A DNA stretch of 64,000 nucleotides from the NCBI GenBank assembly GCA_040387835.1, contig JAZKCZ010000001.1, positions 186,001-250,000 on the forward strand, read 5' to 3'. Positions 7,345-14,937 of this stretch are shown in pieces. Position 1 is the first letter of the stretch. Every line of letters starts with the position of its first letter. The notes under the pieces are model-generated. The model saw nothing but the letters and a program-made list of their open reading frames with translations. It ran no database searches and had not been told where the DNA came from. The position numbers and the translations under genes were made by a program. The DNA is from Myxococcota bacterium (lineage in GTDB: Bacteria; Myxococcota; UBA727; JABDBI01).

Positions 7345-9162
7345 ATGAATTCTAACTCAACAGACGAAGCGGTAGAACTTCTTCAGCGCGTCTTTGGCTA
7401 TGCTGCTTTTCGGGGAAAGCAGGAAGCTGTGGTTAGCCATGTCATGACTGGCGGCTCTTGTCTGGTGCTCATGCCGACAGGCGGCGGAAAAAGCCTTTGC
7501 TTTCAAGTGCCAGCGCTGCTTCGCCCAGGCTTGGCGATTGTTATTTCGCCGTTAATCGCTTTAATGCAAGACCAGGTAGACGCCTTGGTGCAAAACGGTG
7601 TTGCAGCGGCGTTTTATAATTCCACGTTAAGTTTTGAGCAAAAAAGAAAGGTCAAAGCTCAGGCCATAAACGGTGAGCTGAAGCTCTTATATGTTGCGCC
7701 AGAGACTTTGAATGCACTTGATTTTCGGGCATTTTTACAGAGCCTTACCATCGGGTTGATTGCGGTAGATGAAGCACATTGCGTGTCGCAATGGGGGCAT
7801 GATTTTAGACCTGAATATTTGCAGATTGCAACGCTTCGACAAGAGTTAAATTCCAATATCCCGCTGATTGCCTTGACCGCAACGGCTGATCCCGTCACGC
7901 AAAAAGAAGTCCGTACCCGCTTAGGCTTGACATCAGACCCGGTATTTTGTTCAAGCTTCGATAGGCCGAACATTCGTTATCAAATCGCTTTGAAAAAAAG
8001 CGGCAAAGAGCAGCTTTTCGAGTTTATTAACACACGTCATGCAGGGGAGGCGGGCATCGTCTATGTCATGAGCCGCGCCAAAACCGAAGAAATCGCGACT
8101 TGGCTTTCGCAAAAGGGCATGAAGGCGTTGCCGTACCATGCGGGTCTAGACCAAAATACCAGGCGCACGCATCAAGAGCGCTTTTTACGCGACGAAGGCG
8201 TGGTCATGGTGGCAACAATTGCCTTCGGGATGGGAATTGATAAGCCGAACGTTCGATTTGTAGCGCATCTGGATTTGCCCAAAAGCATCGAATCCTACTA
8301 TCAAGAAACCGGCCGAGCGGGCAGAGACGGTGATCCAGCTTCTGCCTGGATGGTCTACGGCCTAGGGGATGTGGTCCAACTACGGCAAATGATTGAATCC
8401 GGCGAAGTGGGCGAAGCCTTTAAACGCTTAAGTCAGCAGAAGCTAAACGCCATTTTAGGCTTTTCCGAAACGGTTCGTTGCCGCAGACAAGCATTGCTGG
8501 CCTATTTCGGAGAGTCCTACCCCGAGCAATGCAATAATTGCGACAACTGCCTGGAGCCGCAAAACACCTGGGATGCTACTTTGCCCGCCCAAAAAGCACT
8601 TTCCAGCATCTTCAGAACGGGCCAACGCTTCGGAGCGGGGCATCTGATTGACGTGCTGCTTGGCAAAGAAACCGAACGTGTGGTTCAATTCGGCCACGTG
8701 AAGTTAAGCGTATTTGGCATCGGCAAAGACTTAAAAGAGAAAGAGTGGTCTTCCGTATTTCGCCAACTGGCCGCAGCGAATTATTTGACTGTAGATCCCG
8801 ACAACTACGGTGCGTTCAAACTTAACGAGCAATCCTGGACAGTTCTCAAAAAAGGCCAACAAGTATTTCAGCGTGTCGATCCGGTAACTACCAAAGCCGA
8901 AAAGAAAGCGCGTAAAACACCTGTCCAACCAACCGATTGGAATGACGCCAACACCGAGCTCTTCCAAAATCTGCGAACTTTACGTCTTGAGTTGGCCAAG
9001 GAACAAAACCTGCCCCCTTATGTTGTATTTCATGACAGCACTCTGCGCGAGATGGCATCACGCAAACCAAGTAATCTCTCTGAATTAGCCCTGATACCAG
9101 GCGTAGGCGAGGCAAAACTCAAACGATACGGCCAAGCCTTTTTGGAAGTGCTACGCACTTAG
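7345..9162 (+). CDS. recQ: ATP-dependent DNA helicase RecQ
   Basis: RecQ is a 3'-5' DNA helicase acting in recombination and fork repair. The 605-residue protein has the full set of domains. Motif 0 is FRGKQ, Walker A is [16 protein letters not shown], and motif II with the RecQ aromatic loop is [15 protein letters not shown]. Motif VI is [12 protein letters not shown], the zinc-binding cysteines are in [10 protein letters not shown] and CNNCDNC, then a winged helix and a C-terminal HRDC domain (about residues 530-605). The ATG lies nine bases after tRNA-Arg and has no Shine-Dalgarno sequence, so the mRNA is likely released by tRNA processing or read from the tRNA promoter. The gene ends just before a convergent pair of small secreted proteins. 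Confidence 0.97.
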   Translation: MNSNSTDEAVELLQRVFGYAAFRGKQEAVVSHVMTGGSCLVLMPTGGGKSLCFQVPALLRPGLAIVISPLIALMQDQVDALVQNGVAAAFYNSTLSFEQKRKVKAQAINGELKLLYVAPETLNALDFRAFLQSLTIGLIAVDEAHCVSQWGHDFRPEYLQIATLRQELNSNIPLIALTATADPVTQKEVRTRLGLTSDPVFCSSFDRPNIRYQIALKKSGKEQLFEFINTRHAGEAGIVYVMSRAKTEEIATWLSQKGMKALPYHAGLDQNTRRTHQERFLRDEGVVMVATIAFGMGIDKPNVRFVAHLDLPKSIESYYQETGRAGRDGDPASAWMVYGLGDVVQLRQMIESGEVGEAFKRLSQQKLNAILGFSETVRCRRQALLAYFGESYPEQCNNCDNCLEPQNTWDATLPAQKALSSIFRTGQRFGAGHLIDVLLGKETERVVQFGHVKLSVFGIGKDLKEKEWSSVFRQLAAANYLTVDPDNYGAFKLNEQSWTVLKKGQQVFQRVDPVTTKAEKKARKTPVQPTDWNDANTELFQNLRTLRLELAKEQNLPPYVVFHDSTLREMASRKPSNLSELALIPGVGEAKLKRYGQAFLEVLRT

Positions 9163-9173
9163 GTGTCTGACGC

Positions 9174-9530
9174 CTAAAGCCGGTTAAAGAATGCGGTGAG
9201 TTCCACTTTGAAATCATTTGGGAGGCTGCGTGTGCTTATTCTGACCTGGTTGAACCGGTAGTCTATTTCAGTTTGTTTTTGCCAAGTCGATAGGTGGCGA
9301 ATTACGATAGATGACAATAAAAATCTCGTTGTGTTTTCTGAGGTTATCTTAATAGTAACAACGCCTTCCTCGTAAATGAGCTCGACAATGTTCCATCCAT
9401 CTCCCGTTCTAATGTAGGCAATATGGTCGGCGTCAGAGGTGAATTTTGACCATAGAGCCAAAGCGTTTTGGGGCATTAGCGAAATCATTAAAAAGCAAAG
9501 CGATTTCATTTCAATAGTTCCCGGAATCAT
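9174..9530 (-). CDS. small secreted hypothetical protein
   Basis: This is an unrecognised protein of 118 residues from the first ATG, or 111 from the second (M8, 9509), which gives the cleaner signal peptide MKSLCFLMISLMPQNALA. The mature part is beta-rich with alternating hydrophobic residues (GWNIVELIYEEGVVTIKIT) and has no cysteines, suggesting a small periplasmic or secreted beta domain. The first ATG overlaps the stop of the upstream gene (ATGA), so the pair forms a two-gene operon. Its 3' end nearly meets recQ. Confidence 0.65.
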   Translation of the reverse strand: MIPGTIEMKSLCFLMISLMPQNALALWSKFTSDADHIAYIRTGDGWNIVELIYEEGVVTIKITSENTTRFLLSSIVIRHLSTWQKQTEIDYRFNQVRISTRSLPNDFKVELTAFFNRL

Positions 9531-9877
9531 CTCGCTCCATTTGCGAAGTTTTTGACAAACAAGATGGTCATGCGTAGGTCACGCCAAAATTCAGGAGGAA
9601 CCTCGCCCAGTTTTGATTTTATGGATTCCTTAAGTTCTGAGGTGATTTCATAATTCGGAGCCTCTAACTTATGATGTTTAAAGGATGGCCTGGTGGTGCA
9701 TGCGATGGTGACAAATACCGCCTTATTTCCTGGGGCAGATATGCTGATAAGGTCAAAAAAAGGTTTTGACTTGTCTTCGTAACTAATATTATCGGGGTTC
9801 GCTGTTCGCACCCAGGCCACTGATGCCGGTGCTGCTAATGCTAGGCATACTAAAAACATCGTTAGATGATTCTTCAT
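9527..9877 (-). CDS. small secreted hypothetical protein
   Basis: I do not recognise this protein. From the ATG at 9877 it has 116 residues, beginning with a clear signal peptide (MKNHLTMFLVCLALAAPASV, then AW). A GTG seven codons upstream is an alternative start. The mature part includes DLISISAPGNKAVFVTIACT, with a single cysteine, and a basic helical tail. It overlaps the following small secreted gene by four bases. The two show no obvious similarity to each other. Together with the plus-strand genes that start at 9964 they make a cluster of secreted products. Confidence 0.65.
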   Translation of the reverse strand: MKNHLTMFLVCLALAAPASVAWVRTANPDNISYEDKSKPFFDLISISAPGNKAVFVTIACTTRPSFKHHKLEAPNYEITSELKESIKSKLGEVPPEFWRDLRMTILFVKNFANGAR

Positions 9878-9963
9878 GAGAGCTTGAACCAAAGTCACGC
9901 ATTCAAAAATCCAGATTTTAATCGTTCGGGAATCATCTGTCGCCTCTATTTTATTAATGCATC

Positions 9964-10257
9964 ATGAAATGGACGCTAATTCGCTCGGTTGCTTTTTGTT
10001 TTAGTGCCTGCATATGGCCGATGCATCTTCAAACTTTTTTTAAATTGGATGAATATGTTCAAGCTTTCGTGCCTGCCCAAAAATACTTCGTAAAAACCGA
10101 GATTTTCTCGCGCGAGTGGCTTTTAGGGCGCGTGTTAATTTTGGTGGGCGTTCATTACAATGACCCTTATGGAGGTCGACACGTCAGGCCTTTGTTAATT
10201 GAACTATGTCCTAACGAACGACCTGAATTTCGGTTGGTTTTTTCGGTGCCGGAATAG
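9964..10257 (+). CDS. small secreted hypothetical protein
   Basis: This 97-residue protein starts with a plausible signal peptide (MKWTLIRSVAFCFSACIWPM) and continues with an aromatic-rich mature region (FFKLDEYVQAF, then REWLLGRVLILVG). I see no known motif. It stands 29 bases before the PI-PLC-like gene on the same strand and is probably in the same transcript. No good Shine-Dalgarno sequence precedes the ATG. The two cysteines of the leader and one near the end are not a recognisable pattern. It could be a small partner or chaperone of the enzyme, but nothing shows this directly. Confidence 0.6.
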   Translation: MKWTLIRSVAFCFSACIWPMHLQTFFKLDEYVQAFVPAQKYFVKTEIFSREWLLGRVLILVGVHYNDPYGGRHVRPLLIELCPNERPEFRLVFSVPE

Positions 10258-10286
10258 GCTCCTAAAGCTGCAGGTTGTGCCGTCCA

Positions 10287-11396
10287 ATGAAGCACATCGC
10301 TTATATCTTGGTTTTTCTAGCCCTTGATACTCTGGCAGTCGTGAAGATAAATGATATCCAAGTTTTGGGTAGTCACAATAGCTTTAAACGTTACATGAAT
10401 GGCTTTATCGTATCGGTCATTACGTCAGTTTGTGAGTTGCCCGACATTGGGATTCCTGATTATCAACACAGGCCGCTGACTCAGCAGCTGGATCGTGGCG
10501 TTAGAGCGTTCGAATTTGATATATTTGTCGATCGAGAGGGTGGGCGTTACAAAGAATATAAAGTTATGTCGACATTGGGCGAGGACGGAAATTCCTATGA
10601 CGCGGAGTTGGAAGTGCCTGGCTTTAAAGTCTTCCATGAGCCCAACATTGATTTTTACGTTAACTGCAGACTCTTGACCACCTGCCTTAGGCAACTGCTC
10701 GATTGGTCCAACCTGCATCCCAATCATCTGCCTTTTTTAATTCAACTTGAGACGCGAAGCACCGATGTGGCGGTGCTGCCTGGTCTTGATGTCTCGAAGG
10801 CGAGTTTTTTAGGCGTTGTTCCAGTTGTGCATTTTGAAGCGGCGGATTTGGATGCGCTGGATGCTGAGGTGCTCAGCGTCATTCCTATGAATAAGCTGAT
10901 TTTACCAGACGATGTACGTGGCACTTATGGCACTTTAAGAGAAGCTGTTTTGGCAGGAAATTGGCCCAGCCTAGCTGCATCGCGAGGAAAATTTCTAATT
11001 TTCTTGGATCCGTCCTCGGGCGTCGGAAGTATGTACACTAATAACCACGCCTCTTTAAGAGGCAGGCCTTTATTTATGTCTGCTGACCCGGCTTCCGATG
11101 AGGCAGCAGTGATAAAGCGTGATTCTCCACTTTTATACCAAGAGATCGTAAGCTTGGTATCTCAAGGGTTTATCGTTCGAACCAGAGCCGATGCGGATAG
11201 TATTGAAGCCATTTTAAACGAGACTAGGCCTCGCGATTTGGCTTTGGCCAGCGGGGCTCACATTATTTCCACCGATTTTATCGAGCCCACCACCCGGTAC
11301 GGCAATAACTATGTGGTGAAAATCCCAAAGGGAAACCCCGGCCGCTGCAATCCCGTTCGCGGTGGGTCTTGTACTTCAGCCGACGTTGCCGAGTAA
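10287..11396 (+). CDS. secreted PI-PLC-like phosphodiesterase (Ca2+-dependent PLC-C1 type)
   Basis: The 369-residue protein is a TIM-barrel phosphodiesterase of the PI-PLC X-domain superfamily, closest in layout to the Ca2+-dependent PLC-C1 group. The signal peptide MKHIAYILVFLALDTLAV precedes the catalytic motifs. These are the first His in VLGSHNSFKR, the acidic pair in LDRGVRAFEFDIFVD, and the second His in FKVFHEPNIDF. The cap LDWSNLHPNHLPFLIQLETR and the C-terminal ISTDFIEP and RCNPVRGGSC blocks are also typical of the group. Known relatives cleave inositol phospholipids or similar glycerophosphodiesters. A TTG four codons upstream is an alternative start. It lies between two small secreted proteins in a likely three-gene operon, so export and an extracellular lipid target are likely. 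Confidence 0.85.
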   Translation: MKHIAYILVFLALDTLAVVKINDIQVLGSHNSFKRYMNGFIVSVITSVCELPDIGIPDYQHRPLTQQLDRGVRAFEFDIFVDREGGRYKEYKVMSTLGEDGNSYDAELEVPGFKVFHEPNIDFYVNCRLLTTCLRQLLDWSNLHPNHLPFLIQLETRSTDVAVLPGLDVSKASFLGVVPVVHFEAADLDALDAEVLSVIPMNKLILPDDVRGTYGTLREAVLAGNWPSLAASRGKFLIFLDPSSGVGSMYTNNHASLRGRPLFMSADPASDEAAVIKRDSPLLYQEIVSLVSQGFIVRTRADADSIEAILNETRPRDLALASGAHIISTDFIEPTTRYGNNYVVKIPKGNPGRCNPVRGGSCTSADVAE

Positions 11397-11411
11397 GATG
11401 AGGAGGATATC

Positions 11412-11882
11412 ATGAGAATAATTTGTTGTGTGATTCTAGCGAGTGTTTGCGTGCCGTTGAGTTTAAATGCCAGCAGCAACAACACTTGTTTGCCAGTTCT
11501 GCAGTCCACGGTCGACCAAATTACCGAACTGAATCGGCAGATAGCGATTGGCCTTGGCAAAGTTGATGCTGTGGTGGCGAAAGCAGACGAACTTAAGAAC
11601 ACCGTCGACCGTGGCATTAACAAGACAGTGCCAGACATTTTAAATACATTGAATCGTGCCATCGATTTAATTGATAGCAAAACCAACGTGGGCCTTTTAG
11701 TCGGTGGGGCAGTCGCTATAACTGCCGGTTGCGCCATCACCGGCGCGATTGTTTATACCTGCTATCGGAAAACTAGAGAAGGCGTTCATGGCTTAATCCA
11801 CCATAGTGATGCGGCACAGGGTGCTGTTCAAGTGCCTGTGCCCGCGCCAACTAGCCCTACCGCGAACAATTTATCTCGTTAG
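11412..11882 (+). CDS. exported protein with coiled coil and C-terminal membrane helix
   Basis: I do not recognise this 156-residue protein. Residues 1-21 form a signal peptide (MRIICCVILASVCVPLSLNA). Residues 35-90 are a heptad-like coiled coil (QITELNRQIAIGLGKVDAV onward). A membrane helix with small residues (VGLLVGGAVAITAGCAITGA) spans about 93-118, followed by a basic turn and a Pro/Ala-rich tail. The ATG is preceded by a strong GAGGAGG site and lies 15 bases after the PI-PLC-like gene, so the two are co-expressed. The layout suggests a type I membrane protein projecting a coiled coil outward. A role in anchoring or delivering the phosphodiesterase is only inference. Confidence 0.7.
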   Translation: MRIICCVILASVCVPLSLNASSNNTCLPVLQSTVDQITELNRQIAIGLGKVDAVVAKADELKNTVDRGINKTVPDILNTLNRAIDLIDSKTNVGLLVGGAVAITAGCAITGAIVYTCYRKTREGVHGLIHHSDAAQGAVQVPVPAPTSPTANNLSR

Positions 11883-11886
11883 AGCG

Positions 11887-12768
11887 CTATCTTATTTTGG
11901 CAGCAGCGTACCATTTGCAGATTCCTTGCCAAATGTCCTCTGCCGATTCGGCGAACCAAAATAGCTTGCGATCCTCCGGCGCTATCACACCCTCTTCGAG
12001 TAAGAAGTCAAAGTTTACAGCCTGGCGCCAGTAGGCTTCGCCAACTAAGACCACCGGCATAGGCTCGACTTTGCGGGTTTGAATCAAGGTCAAAACTTCA
12101 AAGAGCTCGTCTAAAGTGCCATAGCCTCCTGGGAAAGCCACCAAGGCTTTGGCTCTCTCCAAAAAGTGCAGTTTGCGCATCGCGAAGTAATGAAAGTAAA
12201 AGCATAAGCCGGGCGTAATATATGGGTTTGGAAACTGCTCCAGCGGCAAGCGTATATTCAAGCCAATACTCCGGGCATTTGCGTCATGCGCGCCCCGATT
12301 GGCCGCCTCCATCACACCTGGACCGCCACCAGTCATTACAGTCAAGTTATCAAGTGGCGCAGCTTCGTTGGCACGGGCAACGATGTTTCCGAATTGATGC
12401 GCAATGCTGTAATATTTACTTTTATCCATCAGGCGTAGGAGCATTTGCCTTTCTACGTCTTTACTGGGATCGTCCGCGATTTTATCCAGCTCGATCTGAA
12501 CGGCTCCTGCTTCTTTGATGCGTGTGCCACCAAAAACGACCACCGTATTTTTGATGTTCTTTTCCTGCATCAAATATTCGGCTTTTAGATAATCAAGCTG
12601 CAAGCGAATGCCTCTTGTGACTGGCGCATGCAAAAAATCCAGGTCGTGGTCAGCCTCAATATAACTAGGATTGTCAATAATCGCTTTGATGCGCTCCGGC
12701 GCCAACGGGTCTTCTTCTCGCGGTTTGAATTTTTGCTCAGGCAACGGTACTTCGCGAACCATGGTCAT
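11887..12768 (-). CDS. LOG-family nucleotide hydrolase (TIGR00730-like)
   Basis: The 293-residue protein belongs to the LOG (lonely-guy) Rossmann family, once annotated as lysine decarboxylase. Known members release the base from nucleoside monophosphates (cytokinin riboside 5'-monophosphate phosphoribohydrolase, or PpnN-type). The diagnostic motifs are GGGPGVMEAANRGA and the PGGYGTLDELFE loop. An N-terminal extension of about 75 residues is present compared with short LOG proteins, as in the larger bacterial type. The cytoplasmic enzyme is probably a dimer. It converges with the secreted-protein operon four bases away, and the EamA exporter gene lies three bases upstream on the same strand. 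Confidence 0.9.
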   Translation of the reverse strand: MTMVREVPLPEQKFKPREEDPLAPERIKAIIDNPSYIEADHDLDFLHAPVTRGIRLQLDYLKAEYLMQEKNIKNTVVVFGGTRIKEAGAVQIELDKIADDPSKDVERQMLLRLMDKSKYYSIAHQFGNIVARANEAAPLDNLTVMTGGGPGVMEAANRGAHDANARSIGLNIRLPLEQFPNPYITPGLCFYFHYFAMRKLHFLERAKALVAFPGGYGTLDELFEVLTLIQTRKVEPMPVVLVGEAYWRQAVNFDFLLEEGVIAPEDRKLFWFAESAEDIWQGICKWYAAAKIR

Positions 12769-12770
12769 AC

Positions 12771-13634
12771 TTACTTATGCCCTACAGTCAAAGCAGAGCT
12801 CAAGATAATTGCAGCACCGATTAGCTGAATGCCCGTAATACTCTCACCTAAAACACACACGCCAAGCACCAAAACCGCCACTGGCTCCAGCACCGAAATA
12901 ATAGATGCCTTACTCGCCGGCAGCGTTTTAATACCCATCAAGAATAAAAAAATGGGCAACACAGTCCCAAACAACGCAAACCCGGCAATGAGCATCCAGG
13001 CATCACTCGTTTCAGGCCAAATGAGCGTGTGCTGTTGAAATCCGGCTTCTAAAACGAAGGTGATGGTGCATCCAAAACAAACCCAAAAGGTGGACACCAT
13101 CGGCGATAAATTATTTTTGATGGATTTGCTCGAAAATATATAACATGCATAGCCCAATCCTGAACCAGCCGCCAAGACGATGCCGAGCAAATCTACTCGA
13201 AACTCACCGCGCTCACCAAAAGCAATCATGCTGGAGCCGACCACGATTAAGGCCAAAGCAAACATGGTTTTGACCGAAGGCTTTTGCTTGTGAAAGGCCC
13301 AAGAAAACAACACCACAAACAATGGGTATGCAAAGAAGATAACCATCCCAAGGCCAGTGCCAATTAGCCTAGCGGATTTAAAATATAGCCCAGTCCCATA
13401 GCCATAAAAGATGATGCCCAACAGGATGATGATGCCGATGGTTCGATAGTCATCTTTTTTCAAAGATTTCAGCGATAGGAGGAAAGCCGGGAGCAGCAAC
13501 AAGCAGGAGAAAGCAAATCGCCAAAAAAGTAAGTCACTGACATCGAAACCTATCCCACTAAGGCGCGCACCAAAATAGCCAATAGTTCCATACAAAATGG
13601 CGGATATTGCTGTGTAAATAACCCCTATACTCAT
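12771..13634 (-). CDS. EamA/DMT-family transporter
   Basis: The 287-residue protein is an inner-membrane drug/metabolite transporter of the 10-helix EamA type. It has two homologous halves of five helices, each with the expected signatures: YGTIGYFGARLSG and FWRFAFSCLLLLPAF in the first, and PMVSTFWVCFGCTI, KASIISVLEPVAVLVLG in the second. The P-x-x-x-G-like end of the last helix (LIGAAIILSSAL) is typical. Family members export amino acids, nucleotides or other metabolites; the substrate cannot be read from sequence. It is probably co-transcribed with the LOG gene and diverges from the serine deaminase gene. Confidence 0.9.
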   Translation of the reverse strand: MSIGVIYTAISAILYGTIGYFGARLSGIGFDVSDLLFWRFAFSCLLLLPAFLLSLKSLKKDDYRTIGIIILLGIIFYGYGTGLYFKSARLIGTGLGMVIFFAYPLFVVLFSWAFHKQKPSVKTMFALALIVVGSSMIAFGERGEFRVDLLGIVLAAGSGLGYACYIFSSKSIKNNLSPMVSTFWVCFGCTITFVLEAGFQQHTLIWPETSDAWMLIAGFALFGTVLPIFLFLMGIKTLPASKASIISVLEPVAVLVLGVCVLGESITGIQLIGAAIILSSALTVGHK

Positions 13635-13654
13635 TAAATCACCATAGCGGTGGG

Positions 13655-13683
13655 TTTAAGCCCGTCAAGGTGCGTGCTAAAAT
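13655..13683 (+). promoter_or_regulatory. sigma-70-like promoter of the serine deaminase gene
   Basis: TTTAAG (13655-13660), a 17-base spacer and TAAAAT (13678-13683) precede the ATG at 13690 by only six bases. No Shine-Dalgarno sequence fits between, so the transcript would begin at or next to the start codon. The -35 match is weak, the -10 strong. Confidence 0.5.
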
Positions 13684-13689
13684 GGATTT

Positions 13690-14592
13690 ATGTCTTTGCA
13701 TATTGTAACGCCTCTACTTTATTCGCCCGGCTTGAAATGCTGGTTGAAAATGGATGCTCTGCAGCCAGCGGGCTCTTTCAAAATACGCGGTATCGGCCAT
13801 TTGTGCGAGTATTACGCTCATGAAGGGCAGGCCAAATGCTTTGTGTCTTCTTCCGGAGGAAACGCAGGCATTGCTGTTTCTTACGCTGGTCAGAAATTAG
13901 GTATTCCTGTTGAGGTGGTCGTTCCTAAGACTTCTTCGCCTTTAATGATAGACAAAATCAAGAGCCTTGGTGCTAATGTCACGGTGCATGGCGAAGACTG
14001 GAATGGGGCAGACGCGCGTGTCCAAGCGATGCTTCGTGAAAATGAAGGCTATGCCTATATCCCCCCTTTCAACCATCCAAAGATTTGGGATGGTCACGCC
14101 AGTATTATCCGTGAAGTAGCTGCTGAGCATATTAAACCAGACGTCGTCATCGTTGCCGTAGGTGGCGGTGGGCTGCTTTGCGGCATTGTTCAAGGCCTTC
14201 ATGAGCAAGGCTGGAACGATGTGCCTGTTATTGCCGCTGAAACAGAAGGTGCGGCTTCTATGGCGGCCGCGCTAAAAGCTGGCGAGCCAGTGACTTTAGA
14301 TTCGATCGAAACCGTTGCGACCTCTTTAGGTGCTAAACGCGTGTGCGATCAAGCCATCGCTTGGAGCGAGCGGCACGAAATAATATCGGCTGTCGTTTCC
14401 GATAAACAGGCTCTAGATGCCTGTGCCCATTTTGCCAATGAACAACGTGTTTTGGTTGAACCCGCTTGTGGCGCGGCACTGGCAGCAATTAAGCATCGCT
14501 ATAAAAGTCCTTTGGTGATTGTTTGCGGTGGCAATGGCGTGAGCTTGGATTTGGTTAACGCATGGTCTCACAATCTAAGGGGACAACTTTGA
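13690..14592 (+). CDS. PLP-dependent L-serine/threonine deaminase
   Basis: The 300-residue fold-type II PLP enzyme most resembles animal-type L-serine dehydratase or threonine deaminase, which convert serine to pyruvate and ammonia (or threonine to 2-oxobutyrate). The lysine that binds PLP lies in QPAGSFKIRG, the phosphate-binding loop is VAVGGGGLLCG, and SSSGGNAGIAVSYAG is the Asn-loop that holds the cofactor ring. It lacks the C-terminal regulatory ACT domain of IlvA, hence the short length. The ATG has no ribosome binding site and a -10 box ends six bases before it. The 3' end overlaps the convergent CheY-like gene by 18 bases. Confidence 0.88.
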   Translation: MSLHIVTPLLYSPGLKCWLKMDALQPAGSFKIRGIGHLCEYYAHEGQAKCFVSSSGGNAGIAVSYAGQKLGIPVEVVVPKTSSPLMIDKIKSLGANVTVHGEDWNGADARVQAMLRENEGYAYIPPFNHPKIWDGHASIIREVAAEHIKPDVVIVAVGGGGLLCGIVQGLHEQGWNDVPVIAAETEGAASMAAALKAGEPVTLDSIETVATSLGAKRVCDQAIAWSERHEIISAVVSDKQALDACAHFANEQRVLVEPACGAALAAIKHRYKSPLVIVCGGNGVSLDLVNAWSHNLRGQL

Positions 14593-14937
14593 AACCGCTT
14601 CGAATATCTTGTTAATATTAAAGGGCTTGTCGAACACCCTGTCGGCGCCCATGGCATTAATTTCGCTAGGCTCGTAGTCGCTATAGCCAGAGATAAATAT
14701 AAACACGGGTGTTTTGGGATCTTTGGCTTTGACATTTTTGAGCAATTCGATGCCGTCCATTTTTGGCATGCGTACGTCTGAGAGAATGATGGAGATATCA
14801 GGATTTTCCTCTAAAATTTTCAGCGCTTCTATACCATTGCCTGCCAAATGCACCTTATAGCCTTTGGTTTCAAATTCATTTGCGACGAGTTCTCTCAGTA
14901 AATCGTCATCATCTACGACCATAATTGTCTTAGACAT
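14575..14937 (-). CDS. CheY-like response regulator
   Basis: The 120-residue single receiver domain has the acidic cluster in IMVVDDDDLLREL, the phospho-acceptor in SIILSDVRMPKMDGIELL, the conserved Ser/Thr in FIFISGYSD and Lys in DRVFDKPFNINK. There is no output domain. Its start overlaps the stop of the giant kinase gene by eight bases, so it is the obvious phosphate acceptor of that kinase's C-terminal histidine kinase. The output is probably protein-protein interaction or phosphotransfer. It converges with the serine deaminase gene. Confidence 0.92.
   Translation of the reverse strand: MSKTIMVVDDDDLLRELVANEFETKGYKVHLAGNGIEALKILEENPDISIILSDVRMPKMDGIELLKNVKAKDPKTPVFIFISGYSDYEPSEINAMGADRVFDKPFNINKIFEAVSKLSP

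Noticed and set aside
9161-9180. Hairpin TTAGGTG/CGCCTAA after recQ as terminator
   Set aside because: Short, has a G-U pair, overlaps coding sequence on both sides and lacks a T-run on either strand.
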